Notes: a model not told the origin generated them from the sequence alone. 64,000 nucleotides of DNA from an uncultured Parabacteroides sp. (GCF_905196875.1 NZ_CAJJWO010000004.1:1-64000), one strand, 5' to 3'. Counted from the stretch's first letter, positions 17,897-27,572 are shown. Made by a program: numbers and translations.

Positions 17897-19747
17897 TTAT
17901 AGAGTAGATAAGCCGGTTTCCGGAACTTCCGCCAATGGTGTTATATTCAACTCCGCTCCTGTATATCCGGGGTTCTGATTGATTCGTCCGGATGAATTAC
18001 CGTCGATATCGTTCTGTGGTATCGGCCACCAGATATGGTAAGGACTCATTTTAAATTCTGCCCCATTCAATGCTTTCACCCCTTTGTTATAGAAGTTCCC
18101 TCTATCCATAATCCGGTCGTAAAAGTAGTTATTTTGTGACAATGTGGCCATACTATAGCTCCTTCCTTTGTAATCGGACTTTCCTGTTCTTGCATATAAC
18201 AATGCAATACGGGTTAACTCGATCTTGCGATTTTCTTCGTATAGCAGTTCGCGGGTACGTTCGTCTAGCAGGGTTTCCATATTTATTTCTCCAACATTTA
18301 ACGGAGCAGCACCGGCACGGGTACGTATTGCATTGATATCGCGAGCTGCCGAAACAGGGTCGTCTTTCCATAGATAAGCCTCTGCACGTAACAGGTAAGT
18401 TTCAGCTAGACGCATGATGTACATATCCGAATAACCTCCGTTATATTGGGCGGCTGTGGCTGCGTCAGGTTCTTCAATGTATAATTTGTAATGAGCCCAT
18501 TCGCCCCAGTTTCTTAGCGTGTCGATACATAATAGCTGTCCGTCGTCGCTCCATAAACGTATCGGTTGGTGGTAATACGGAGTTCCTTTGAGATCCGGAT
18601 TGTTATAGACGAGATCGGTCATTTTCATCCAGTTACCCGGGGCATGACGCAGGTCGTTGCTATCGTCCCATACTCCATTCGAACTGTACCAGGTCAGGCG
18701 ACAACGTCCGATTCCACGGCCATAAATACCGTTATAATCCAGCTCGGGTTCCTTTAAACGTTTGTCGGACATACCTGGTTTCCCGTCGGGAGTTTGTATA
18801 CGGTTGGTTGTATTGGCCCAGAATGGAACGAAGTTACGCATTGACAATGTTTTTTGGGAGGATTTGGCTGTTTGATATTCGTAGCGGTCGAGTGTAGCCA
18901 ATAATACCTCCTTGTTTTCCGTACTGTTTTTGTTCAGTGGGCGGTGTAAGTCCCAAAGAACATTTTTGGAATTATCAGAGGCATCGATACCGAAACGGTT
19001 GGTCATTAGGCAATAGCGTCCGTCATCGATTATGGAATTGGTAGCTTTTATTGCTTCATCAAACTCACCCAGCGTTAGGCATATCTTTGCCAGAAGATGG
19101 TAGCAGGCTCCTTTGGAGACACGTCCCCTGTCATTGTTTTCCGCAACCCATTGAGCTGCGAACTCCATATCCGACTTGATCTTCTTTAGTATGCCGTCGC
19201 GTTCAACAGAGCAGAGGTTGGTGACTGGTGTTTCCACTTCTGTGAAGATAGCTGGTATGTCATTGAATAACAGGCAGAGACGGTAATACCGGAAGGCTCT
19301 GTGCCATAAAGCCATACCCAGAATATTGTTACGTTCGGCTTCAGAACTGTATGTCGCATCGTCTATTCGGGTTATGACGGTATTGGCATAACGTATTCCC
19401 AAATAATCGTTTGTCCAATACCAGTACATACGATTAGTTTGATCCCAGTTATTGTTGGCTGTCGGGAGAATTTTTTCATTCAGGTTCTGAGCAGGTCCGG
19501 AGATATCCGTTGTACCCAATACACATTGTTCCGAAAAAATCATAGCGGTAAGTATAGGGGAGTGTTGCCCCACAAACTCTTCACGCAACAGACGGTCGCA
19601 GGAGGTGATGGAACTCAGCATACCTTCTTTATTGATTAGGGTGTTGCCCGGTGAATAAAATGACAGTGGATCCGGTTCCAACCAGGATTCGCTACAACTT
19701 GTAGACAGAAGCATTGTTGTCAGTGCTGCATATATTATTTTTTTCAT
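17897..19747 (-). CDS. susD: SusD/RagB-family outer-membrane glycan-binding lipoprotein
   Basis: 616 residues with a lipoprotein signal (LLSTSC, Cys18). SusD architecture: N-terminal tetratricopeptide-like helices (AERNNILGMALWHRAFRYYRL, GACYHLLAKICLTLGEFDEA) and the C-terminal RagB/SusD part with YIMRLAETYLLRAEAYLW, AARDINAIRTRAGAAP and LLDERTRELLYEENRKIELTR. It would be a surface lid over the SusC barrel that binds the target glycan. It comes 27 bases after susC and 20 before GH20, so substrate is presumably an N-acetylhexosamine-containing glycan; that specificity is inferred from neighbours. Confidence 0.93.
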   Translation of the reverse strand: MKKIIYAALTTMLLSTSCSESWLEPDPLSFYSPGNTLINKEGMLSSITSCDRLLREEFVGQHSPILTAMIFSEQCVLGTTDISGPAQNLNEKILPTANNNWDQTNRMYWYWTNDYLGIRYANTVITRIDDATYSSEAERNNILGMALWHRAFRYYRLCLLFNDIPAIFTEVETPVTNLCSVERDGILKKIKSDMEFAAQWVAENNDRGRVSKGACYHLLAKICLTLGEFDEAIKATNSIIDDGRYCLMTNRFGIDASDNSKNVLWDLHRPLNKNSTENKEVLLATLDRYEYQTAKSSQKTLSMRNFVPFWANTTNRIQTPDGKPGMSDKRLKEPELDYNGIYGRGIGRCRLTWYSSNGVWDDSNDLRHAPGNWMKMTDLVYNNPDLKGTPYYHQPIRLWSDDGQLLCIDTLRNWGEWAHYKLYIEEPDAATAAQYNGGYSDMYIMRLAETYLLRAEAYLWKDDPVSAARDINAIRTRAGAAPLNVGEINMETLLDERTRELLYEENRKIELTRIALLYARTGKSDYKGRSYSMATLSQNNYFYDRIMDRGNFYNKGVKALNGAEFKMSPYHIWWPIPQNDIDGNSSGRINQNPGYTGAELNITPLAEVPETGLSTL

Positions 19748-19774
19748 GACTGAATAGTATTATTGAGTTAAATA

Positions 19775-22700
19775 TTAGAATGTTACATTAATGCCCAGTG
19801 TATAAGTACGGTTGGTACTGCTTACTGTGTTCGGGTTCTCCGGATCATAGGCTTCGGGATCATAATATTCCCAGTCAGGGGCCCAGCATGCTACATTCTT
19901 GATCGTACCGTATATGTTCATACCTTCGATATGGAATTTATTCAGGAATGATTTGGGTACGGTATAGCCGACCGAAATATTGTCCAGGCGGATGAATGAC
20001 AGAGAACGGTAGAAATTAGCACCGATATTTTTATCATCCGAATACAGGCGGGCATATTCGTTTGTCGGGTTCTCGGCAGTCCAGTATGGAATTTTGAAGT
20101 AGTTTGTTTTTGTCAGTGTGCCTGCTTCAAAATGTTTTGCACGCTGGTAAGGAGCCTTATGTCCCCAATATGAATAGAGCATAAAAGAGAAGTTCCAGTT
20201 TTTGAACAGGGTGAACTCATTACGCAGGGTCCAACGGAAACGTGGGGTCTTGTAGCCAATGAATTCCTTGTCATTGTTATCGTAAATCTTATTGCCGTCC
20301 ACATCCTTGATCTTCATATCGCCGGGTCGGAGACCGTACTCTGCGGCTTGTTCAGCTTCGTTTTCCTGCCATACACCGGTTACATTATATGTCCAGATAG
20401 AACTGATATCCTTCCCGATAAACCATTCGTTTTTGATATCGTCCATCTCTTTCCGGCCGACTACATTTCCGTTGTCATCCAGAATGTTTTCGTAATCACC
20501 GTATAGATGGTTTACTTTGTTCCGATTCAGGGAAAAATTGAAGGTAGTATTCCACTGGAAGTTCCTGTTATCGATATTGAGCGTTCTCAAAGCGATCTCG
20601 AAACCGGTATTCTGAACTTCACCCAGGTTGGCCATTACTTCACCGAAGCCGATCGTTTCTGTCAGACTGCGGTTAATCAGTAAGTCGGAGGTCGTCATTT
20701 TGTATACATCGATATTTCCTGAAATGCGGCTGTCGAGAAAACCGAAGTCGAGACCGATGTTAAAGGAGCTTGTCGTTTCCCATTTCAGATTTTTATTTGC
20801 CATTGTTTTTACATATACGGAGTTGGATAGATTGATGTTTCCGTTTAGCGTCTGGTATAGATACTGGTCCGTATTCATTTCTGCCAAAGCAGCGTACATA
20901 CCGATATCTCTGTTTCCGTTCTTGCCCCATGAAACACGTAGTTTTCCGAAATCCATTGCCGGGAGCTTGAAAAAGGGCTCTTCTGTAAATACCCATCCGA
21001 GGGCAACAGAAGGGAAGGTGGCATGTGGGTTAGATACACCGAATGCAGAGTAACCATCACGTCTGACGGATGCTGTAAGCATGTATTTCTTGTCGAAAGA
21101 GTAGAACACACGTCCCATCAGAGCATCGCCTGTATTTCGGGTGTCGTTGGATGAAATGGCGGGGACTGTACCAGCCTGCATTCGATGATATCCTAATACG
21201 TCACTGGGTGCGAATTGCTGGGTAGTCTGTATTTCTTGCCAGGCTTGGTTTTCCTCGGCATTCTGTAATAACGTGACTTCCACCTGATGTTTTTTTGCAA
21301 AGGTATGTTCCCAACGGATCAAGTTGTCCACCTGCCAGTTATATGCCATTTCACTTCTTCGTTCGGCATCTCCTCCGAAAGATTTCCATACGGGATGCTG
21401 TGACGAACGGTGGTTCCTGTAGTTGTACAGTAACAGGCGCGGAGAGAAATTCACCTGGTATGAGATACCGAACGGTAGTTTGATTTTTCCATACATTGTC
21501 CCGGTAAAGGAGTTACGTATACCGGAACGGTCAATGAATGAATCATTGTAGGCCGAGTTGATGGAACTTGCGTTGTCGATTCCTGTCGGATAAAGCATTG
21601 GATTACCATCCAGGTCAGTAGGAGTGGAGTAAGGGGTATTTGCCCATATCTGGTTTACACTACGTGGAATGGCTCCCTGGTCGCGGTAAGAATATTGCAC
21701 GTTCACTCCGGCGGAGAACCAGCTGGTGACATCGAAATCCAGTTTCAGGCGGCTTCTGTAGGATTTGTATTTATCACCGATAACGATACCCTCGTTGTTA
21801 AGGTATCCTAATGACCAGTAGTAACTTACTTTATCTTTCTTTCCGGAGATATTGACATTGTAGTCCTGACGGAATGCTTTTTGGTAGGTCTCATCATACC
21901 AGTCGAATGTTCTTCCGGCGAAATAATTATCGATTTCCGGTTCGAACAATCCCAGTCGGACCAGCCAATCGTATTCATAATTGCCGGTGGTGGGGCGGTA
22001 GGAGATCCAGTCTTCCAGGCTTACTCCTGCCGGAAGATTGTTCGGGTTCGAGAATTCGCCCGGTTTATGATCTTCGAAAATGCTTTCCTGTACATTTTCT
22101 CTCCAGGCCAGGTATTCCTGGGGATTGTAAACGTCCATCTTCTTTGCCAGGGTTGCGACACCTACGCTGGCATTGAATTGAACGGTGGGTTTTTCGGCTG
22201 CTCCTTTTTTCGTTGTAATCAGCACGACACCGGCTGCTGATTTCGCTCCGTATACGGCAGCCGAACTTGCATCTTTCAAAACGTCGATCTGGGCGATATC
22301 ATTGGGATTGATCTCATCGAGACTGCCGTAGTAAATAATACCGTCTACAACCAATAAAGGTTCGTTACTGGCTTTGATGGAGCGTTTCCCGCGAATTTCC
22401 ATACTACCGCCTCCTTTGGCTGAGTTGTCGAGTCCGATGTTCAATCCGGCAACATTTGCTCTCAATATGTCTTGTACGGTAGCTGGACGTTCCTTTTCCA
22501 GTGAAGTAGCCTTAACTTGGGTCACTGCACCAGTCAGGTCTCTTTTCTTTTGGACACCATAGCCCACAACGACTACTTCTTCCAGATTCAATACTTCTTC
22601 TGTCAGGGATACATTGATGGTCCTTTGTTTTTTTACAGAAACTTCTTTGGTGACATATCCGATGAAGGAAAAGGCCAGCACCGAATTTCCATTCGTTACG

Positions 22701-22945
22701 CTTATGGTGTATTGGCCGTTGACATCGGTTATCACTCCGTTGGTAGTCCCTTTTTCCATTACATTTACACCTGGTATCGCATCACCGTTGTTGTCGGTGA
22801 CGGTACCTGTTACTGTTTGTTTTTGCTCGATAGCAGAAGTGTTGTTCTTTGTTTCTTCTGCGAAAACCGGTACTATGGTCGTAAGCAGGAAGGCCATAAC
22901 TAATAGATTTAATACCAGTCTTTTTGCATTGTTGATTTTTTTCAT
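19775..22945 (-). CDS. susC: SusC-type TonB-linked outer-membrane receptor
   Basis: 1056 residues: signal peptide (about 1-29, ends PVFA), carboxypeptidase-regulatory-like domain (about 43-120, TVTGTVTDNNGDAIPGVNV), the SusC hallmark EEVVVVGYGVQKKRDLTGAV at the plug start, plug with LLVVDGIIYYG and ASSAAVYGAKSAAGVVLITT, then the 22-strand barrel ending in Phe (NRTYTLGINVTF). No STN domain, so no direct anti-sigma signalling is expected. With SusD it forms the glycan importer. It follows a signal-peptide-bearing Gfo/Idh/MocA gene by 30 bases and precedes susD by 27. Confidence 0.95.
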   Translation of the reverse strand: MKKINNAKRLVLNLLVMAFLLTTIVPVFAEETKNNTSAIEQKQTVTGTVTDNNGDAIPGVNVMEKGTTNGVITDVNGQYTISVTNGNSVLAFSFIGYVTKEVSVKKQRTINVSLTEEVLNLEEVVVVGYGVQKKRDLTGAVTQVKATSLEKERPATVQDILRANVAGLNIGLDNSAKGGGSMEIRGKRSIKASNEPLLVVDGIIYYGSLDEINPNDIAQIDVLKDASSAAVYGAKSAAGVVLITTKKGAAEKPTVQFNASVGVATLAKKMDVYNPQEYLAWRENVQESIFEDHKPGEFSNPNNLPAGVSLEDWISYRPTTGNYEYDWLVRLGLFEPEIDNYFAGRTFDWYDETYQKAFRQDYNVNISGKKDKVSYYWSLGYLNNEGIVIGDKYKSYRSRLKLDFDVTSWFSAGVNVQYSYRDQGAIPRSVNQIWANTPYSTPTDLDGNPMLYPTGIDNASSINSAYNDSFIDRSGIRNSFTGTMYGKIKLPFGISYQVNFSPRLLLYNYRNHRSSQHPVWKSFGGDAERRSEMAYNWQVDNLIRWEHTFAKKHQVEVTLLQNAEENQAWQEIQTTQQFAPSDVLGYHRMQAGTVPAISSNDTRNTGDALMGRVFYSFDKKYMLTASVRRDGYSAFGVSNPHATFPSVALGWVFTEEPFFKLPAMDFGKLRVSWGKNGNRDIGMYAALAEMNTDQYLYQTLNGNINLSNSVYVKTMANKNLKWETTSSFNIGLDFGFLDSRISGNIDVYKMTTSDLLINRSLTETIGFGEVMANLGEVQNTGFEIALRTLNIDNRNFQWNTTFNFSLNRNKVNHLYGDYENILDDNGNVVGRKEMDDIKNEWFIGKDISSIWTYNVTGVWQENEAEQAAEYGLRPGDMKIKDVDGNKIYDNNDKEFIGYKTPRFRWTLRNEFTLFKNWNFSFMLYSYWGHKAPYQRAKHFEAGTLTKTNYFKIPYWTAENPTNEYARLYSDDKNIGANFYRSLSFIRLDNISVGYTVPKSFLNKFHIEGMNIYGTIKNVACWAPDWEYYDPEAYDPENPNTVSSTNRTYTLGINVTF

Positions 22946-22975
22946 ACCATCGTACTTTTAAGATTAATAAACTTC

Positions 22976-23971
22976 CTAATCCTTTGCTGAGGATAATGCT
23001 TTTTCATAAATGTCTTTTGTATTCACAGGCTTGCCGCCTTGCCGGATACTTTCATTGGCTGTTTCCATGAATGTGTATATCTCGATCGTTTCCTCTTTAC
23101 TGACAGGTGCTATGCCCGTACGAAAAAAAGTAAGGATGGACTTCAGCAGTCCTTCGTAGCCTTCATATCCTCCGGCGGGTACAACTTTCTTCGTACAGAT
23201 TGCCGTACCACCGTATGTATGTGCACTGTTCCGTAGTCCGCGAAAGGTTCCTATTCTTCCGTCTTCCCATAGTCCGACAGCCAGCTCTGCGCTTTCGTCC
23301 GAGATGCAGGAGACAGATTTACATCCGGTCCCCATCAGCGTATACAATATTTCTATTCCATGAATTCCATACCAGAAAAATCCGGCGTGTGAGGGTTCGT
23401 TCGTACAGGGAGAGTAGCAGTCTGCACCGGCGACTTTCCCTTCCGGTCCGTTTCCGGCTCTTAATTCCATGTTCCGGGGGGAAAAGCGTAATGCCGATGA
23501 TGAAAAAATGGGAACCTGTTTCTTTTCTGCCATTCCGTAGATACTCAGTACATCGGATAACTGTGCAGCAACCGGTTTATCGATGAATAGGGGTTTACCA
23601 TTATTTATCACTTCTTTTGCCTGTTCGAGGTGCAAAGTCCCATCATTTGTTTCCAACAATACACAGTCTACCTCTTTCAGAAGCTCCGCGATCGATGAAG
23701 TTATACTTACTCCGTGTTTCCGGGCCGTTTCCGTATATTGGGGAATGCGGCTATAACTGGACTCGATGGTTCTGGAACCGTATGGATAGGCGGCTACTAT
23801 TTTGAAACCGGTATAATCCGGTTGCGGGCTCTCTCCATTTATTAATTTGATAAAAGCTTCGGAGTGAGAGGTGTCCAGTCCGATAATGCCTAACCGGATG
23901 ATCTCTTGCGGGTGAAGTGAAGTTATGGCAAGAAATTGGATAACGAGCAATAATAATACATTCCGTTTCAT
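22976..23971 (-). CDS. Exported Gfo/Idh/MocA oxidoreductase (Sec-type signal)
   Basis: 331 residues, shorter than the other two members in this locus. N-terminal hydrophobic segment (about 4-20) looks like a Sec signal peptide, unlike the twin-arginine signals of its paralogues. The Rossmann part starts IRLGIIGLDTSHSEAFIKLI, lacking the classic GxGxxG (GLDTSH instead), and keeps a PLFIDKPVAA motif in place of EKP. This GLDTSHS variant occurs in a distinct subgroup. Dinucleotide binding may therefore differ. It lies between nagB (12 bases) and susC (30 bases) in the operon. Its substrate is unknown; a role on sugars released from the imported glycan is inferred. Confidence 0.8.
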   Translation of the reverse strand: MKRNVLLLLVIQFLAITSLHPQEIIRLGIIGLDTSHSEAFIKLINGESPQPDYTGFKIVAAYPYGSRTIESSYSRIPQYTETARKHGVSITSSIAELLKEVDCVLLETNDGTLHLEQAKEVINNGKPLFIDKPVAAQLSDVLSIYGMAEKKQVPIFSSSALRFSPRNMELRAGNGPEGKVAGADCYSPCTNEPSHAGFFWYGIHGIEILYTLMGTGCKSVSCISDESAELAVGLWEDGRIGTFRGLRNSAHTYGGTAICTKKVVPAGGYEGYEGLLKSILTFFRTGIAPVSKEETIEIYTFMETANESIRQGGKPVNTKDIYEKALSSAKD

Positions 23972-23983
23972 AAGCTGTTCTTT

Positions 23984-24766
23984 TTAGGGATTCGTTAATA
24001 TTTCTACAGGTAGAAGCGAACCGCTCTCCATATCCAGATATAACCGGGCGTTTTCTTTTTCGCGCAGGATAGTAGAGGGATATTCTTCACATAGAGGAGC
24101 ATATAAGGTATTGTAAACAGCCTCTGCCTTTGTGGAGGCTGGGACGATACAGAATGTATATGCTGCAGACATCAGGATCGGGATGGTGAGCGTGAATGCC
24201 TGTGTGGGAACTTCGTCGAGAGATTGAAAACAACCGTCGTGCACCTGCTGTTCTCTGCATTGGGGGGCAAGGTCGACTACCTTCATCCAGTCTTTGTCGT
24301 TGAAATCGGCTACATGCGGATCGTTGAAGGCGATATGTCCGTTTTCCCCTATTCCCATACAGATGATATCGATCGCTCGTTCAGACAGTAGGCGGGTATA
24401 GCGTTCGCATTCGGCTTCAAAACCGTCTTTCTTCGCTTGTATATAATAGACCTGTTTGAAGGCTACTTTCGCGAATATATGTTCACTCAGGAAATTGCCG
24501 AACCCTTGCGGAGCATTGGGATCCAATCCGATATATTCATCCATGTGGAAAGCATTGATACGGTTCCATGCGATCGATTTATCGGCAATGAGTGCTGCTA
24601 GGAAATCATTTTGTGAGGGAGCGGCGGCAAAGATCATATTGATCTCTTCCTTCTCTTTTAATAATTTGCATATAGCCTGCGCAACATCCGATGCCGCACT
24701 CTTTCCCATAGATTGCCTGTCAGGGAATACCTGTACAGTAAGCTTGTTCTTTTTTAAATTTATCAT
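23984..24766 (-). CDS. nagB: Glucosamine-6-phosphate deaminase/isomerase (NagB-like)
   Basis: 260 residues, cytoplasmic. NagB/6-phosphogluconolactonase fold with the family motifs FHMDEYIGLD (catalytic Asp region), CMGIGENGHIAFNDP (conserved His) and PTQAFTLTIP. Converts glucosamine-6-phosphate to fructose-6-phosphate and ammonia, the last step of amino-sugar breakdown. The N-terminal QNDF replaces the more usual phosphate-loop wording, so it belongs to a NagB-like subgroup and could act on galactosamine-6-phosphate instead. It is the first gene of the nagB-MocA-susC-susD-GH20-MocA operon and lies directly downstream of a repeated GTGAAAC operator-like region. Confidence 0.88.
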   Translation of the reverse strand: MINLKKNKLTVQVFPDRQSMGKSAASDVAQAICKLLKEKEEINMIFAAAPSQNDFLAALIADKSIAWNRINAFHMDEYIGLDPNAPQGFGNFLSEHIFAKVAFKQVYYIQAKKDGFEAECERYTRLLSERAIDIICMGIGENGHIAFNDPHVADFNDKDWMKVVDLAPQCREQQVHDGCFQSLDEVPTQAFTLTIPILMSAAYTFCIVPASTKAEAVYNTLYAPLCEEYPSTILREKENARLYLDMESGSLLPVEILTNP

Positions 24767-24789
24767 ATTGACTATTTTAGATTTATACT

Positions 24790-24870
24790 GTTAGCTAACG
24801 TGATCTTTCCGTTTGTTTCACTTGTTTCATGCTGGTGAAACATTTGTTCCTCTTAGGTGAAACATTTGTT
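24790..24870 (-). promoter_or_regulatory. Operator-like repeats upstream of the nagB operon
   Basis: Two identical 15-bp direct repeats GGTGAAACATTTGTT (24834-24848 and 24856-24870) are 22 bases apart, two helical turns. An opposite half-site GTTTCAC lies at 24815-24821, and a perfect 10-bp palindrome GTTAGCTAAC at 24790-24799, nearer the start codon. This is the layout of a multi-site regulator binding region. No clear -7 TANNTTTG box was found between it and the ATG at 24766. Confidence 0.55.
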
Positions 24871-24918
24871 TCATCAGGAAGAAACTGTTATTAGGCTATA
24901 GGAAGTCGGTGCTTGTAT

Positions 24919-26235
24919 TTATACTTTTGATGACCAGCTTACGATGCGATATCCCCAGACGGCATACCATATCAGATATAAATAGCAAGGTATCAATACC
25001 CAATATCCGGTTTGCAAAGAAGTCATGTCTGCCAGTTTGCCATAAACAAGGGGAAGGATGGCATTTCCGCACAATGCCATAACCAGCATGGATGAACCAA
25101 TTTTGGTGAAACGTCCCAGATTCCGGATGGCGTGGGGCCAGATACCTGCATATATCAAAGAGTTCGGTAAACCGAGGGAAGCCAGGAACCAGATGGATAA
25201 ACCTGCATTGTGTCCTAGTAGGGAAATATTCGTATGGGCGAAAATTACTCCCAGTGAGAGGACGAGCCCTAAAACCGTACAAACGATCAATGCATTTTTT
25301 TGGGATATAAAACGCGGGATCAACAGGATTCCCAGCAGGTAGCCCAGAATTGTTGCTCCAAGCGTATAGGAAGGAAAGAACTTAGCGTCCAAAAGTCTTA
25401 CGCCCATAGAACCTGCATAACTGATGATCGTATCTATGGCCACAACTTGTGTCCCGACATGCAGAAACAGGGCCAATACGCCGAGTAGCAGGTAAGGGAA
25501 TTGAAAGACGGAGGTTTTTCCGCAATTGGCGGTTGCAACCTCTTCATTCTCCTCTTCAGGGTTGATGTCCGGTAATTTTGATTTATAGATAAACAATCCG
25601 ATTGTGAGAAGGATGAGGCTAAGGATGCTGTAAGGAAGTATAACTCCACGTATGAGTTCATCGAGTGCCGCTTCCTTTTCCATGCCGTTGAGGAGCCCGG
25701 ATTCGACGGATGTCAGGATATCTTGGCTTTTCCCCAACACGACTGCAGCAAAGATAATAGGTGAAACGATTCCGGCGAACTTATTGCATACACCCATTAT
25801 GCTGATGCGCCGGGCTGCTGTTTCAATGGGACCGATGATCGTGATATATGGATTTGCAGCAGCTTGCAGAACCGACAATCCTGTACCCATCGTGAACAGA
25901 CCGGTAAGGAATATCCAGTATGTTCTGTCCAGCGCAGCGGGTACAAATAGCAATGCTCCTGCGGCCAGACAAAAGAAGCCGTACATCATCCCTTTTTTGT
26001 ATCCCGTCTTTTTTAACAGGTAGGCAACCGGGAGCGACATGACAAGATAGGCTATATAAAAAGCGAATGTAACAAAATATGATTGATAATTTGTCAATTC
26101 GCAGGCAATCCTGAAGTAAGGAATCAGTATTGAGTTGACCCATGATACAAAGCCTATGATAAAGAATACGATTCCGATGATAATGATTCCTGTTATGACT
26201 TGTCTTTTTTCTGTTGCATGATAATTGTTTGTCAT
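24919..26235 (-). CDS. Sugar MFS permease (FucP/FHS-like)
   Basis: 438 residues from ATG 26235, whose first bases overlap the stop of the upstream gene as ATGA; an ATG at 26250 lies 15 bases upstream and is less likely. Twelve membrane segments can be drawn. The first carries GFVSWVNSILIPYFR, the signature of the fucose/glucose/galactose:H+ symporter family, with later GMYGFFCLAAGALLF-like and GPIETAARRISIMGVCNKF blocks. It would import a free sugar, here probably N-acetylhexosamine released in the periplasm, given its operon partner and NagA/NagB. There is no sugar kinase in the window, so phosphorylation must be done elsewhere. Confidence 0.88.
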   Translation of the reverse strand: MTNNYHATEKRQVITGIIIIGIVFFIIGFVSWVNSILIPYFRIACELTNYQSYFVTFAFYIAYLVMSLPVAYLLKKTGYKKGMMYGFFCLAAGALLFVPAALDRTYWIFLTGLFTMGTGLSVLQAAANPYITIIGPIETAARRISIMGVCNKFAGIVSPIIFAAVVLGKSQDILTSVESGLLNGMEKEAALDELIRGVILPYSILSLILLTIGLFIYKSKLPDINPEEENEEVATANCGKTSVFQFPYLLLGVLALFLHVGTQVVAIDTIISYAGSMGVRLLDAKFFPSYTLGATILGYLLGILLIPRFISQKNALIVCTVLGLVLSLGVIFAHTNISLLGHNAGLSIWFLASLGLPNSLIYAGIWPHAIRNLGRFTKIGSSMLVMALCGNAILPLVYGKLADMTSLQTGYWVLIPCYLYLIWYAVWGYRIVSWSSKV

Positions 26236-27572
26236 AATTTTACCTCCCATCCTTCCTGATAAGTTCTTCCCCAGTATTTATCCGCAATTTGTTTGTTTCT
26301 GATATGTCCGTTAGCCGGATCTGTTTCCAGTTTTTCTCCTGAACATTGGGCTATATTTCCCAACTGGACGAGTAATGTACTTATGTGGCCGGACTCTATT
26401 CCCGCATTTAGCTTTTCTCCTTTTTTGATTGCATCAAAGAAGTTTTGGATATGGATTGCATCCAATTGCTGCGCCGGATCCATCCGGTTGCGGGGATCGG
26501 TTTGTATCTTACTTTCCACCTCGCGGATGATCTGGTTTTTATGGTCCATGATTTTGTAATAATTACCTCCTCCGATCAGCAGGTTGGCTTTCTCTCCGTA
26601 GAAAAGTGCACCGACGGAATTGCCTTCTATTTTAAAAGCATTGCAACAGTGTCCTTCCCAGATTATTGACTTCTTGTCTCCGAAATTTATACTGATAACT
26701 TGTGTGTCAGGAGTTTCCCAGTCGTCTTGATAATAGTAACGTCCACCCGTGGATTGCACGGAAGTCGGGTAATCCACTTCCATACCCCATCGTAGCAGGT
26801 CTATCATATGGGTTCCATTGTTTAAGGCTTCACCGGTGCCCCATCGCCAGAACCAGTGCCAGTTATAATGAACGATATTATCCTTGTAGGTTGTCCGTGG
26901 AGCCGGTCCCTGCCACAAGTCCCAATCGAGCCAGTCGGGGACGCGAACTTCTTTTCCTTTGCCTATAGGGGCACGGTTGTTCGTATACCATGATTTGCCG
27001 AAATAAACTTTTCCTATTGTTCCGGCTTTGATCTCATTGATCGCTTCCACAACATTGGGCCATGAACGGCGTTGGTTTCCCATTTGTACGACCTTGTCGT
27101 ATTTTTGTGCGGCTTGGATCAATATTTCGCCTTCTTCTGGAGAGTGGCTGCATGGTTTTTCAAGGTAAACATGCTTTCCGGCTTTCATTGCCAGTAAGGC
27201 TGCCGGGGCGTGCCAATGGTCCGGAGTTGCTATAACTACAGCATCCAAGTCTTTCTTTTCAAGCATAAGGCGCAGGTCTTTATATCCTTTCGGAGTTGTG
27301 TCGCTGATGTTTGTAACCTCTGCGATACACTTGTCTAAAGCCCTGGAGTCAACATCGCAAATGTGTTTTACGATGCAGTTTTTTTGCTTGGCAAAATTCC
27401 GGGCTAAAGCGGCTCCACGGGAGTTTACTCCTATGCAACCGATCAGGATCCGGTCGTTTGCTCCTACTATGTTTGCATAACTTTTTGCACTGACCCCAGG
27501 CAACACGCCACCGAATGATAACATAGCCGTACCGGCTATTGCTTTTTTTATAAAACTGCGTCTCGTTGTCAT
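26232..27572 (-). CDS. Exported Gfo/Idh/MocA oxidoreductase (twin-arginine signal)
   Basis: 446 residues from ATG 27572; the frame is open farther upstream but there the start would precede the promoter box at 27604-27611. The N-terminus MTTRRSFIKKAIAGTAML is a twin-arginine signal. Then the dinucleotide loop GCIGVNSRGAALARNF, the DAVVIATPDHWHAPAALLAM strand and the EKP motif (HVYLEKPCSHSPEEG). C-terminal part has HYNWHWFWRWGTGEALNNGTH, typical of the large periplasmic Bacteroidota members. It is cotranscribed with the MFS permease (ATGA overlap). Such enzymes oxidise sugars or glycosides at C3 or act like GH109; which one applies is not known. Confidence 0.87.
   Translation of the reverse strand: MTTRRSFIKKAIAGTAMLSFGGVLPGVSAKSYANIVGANDRILIGCIGVNSRGAALARNFAKQKNCIVKHICDVDSRALDKCIAEVTNISDTTPKGYKDLRLMLEKKDLDAVVIATPDHWHAPAALLAMKAGKHVYLEKPCSHSPEEGEILIQAAQKYDKVVQMGNQRRSWPNVVEAINEIKAGTIGKVYFGKSWYTNNRAPIGKGKEVRVPDWLDWDLWQGPAPRTTYKDNIVHYNWHWFWRWGTGEALNNGTHMIDLLRWGMEVDYPTSVQSTGGRYYYQDDWETPDTQVISINFGDKKSIIWEGHCCNAFKIEGNSVGALFYGEKANLLIGGGNYYKIMDHKNQIIREVESKIQTDPRNRMDPAQQLDAIHIQNFFDAIKKGEKLNAGIESGHISTLLVQLGNIAQCSGEKLETDPANGHIRNKQIADKYWGRTYQEGWEVKL

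Noticed and set aside
24790..24870. CRISPR-like repeats
   Set aside because: Only two 15-bp copies with a seven-base gap; this is an operator layout, no array or cas genes.
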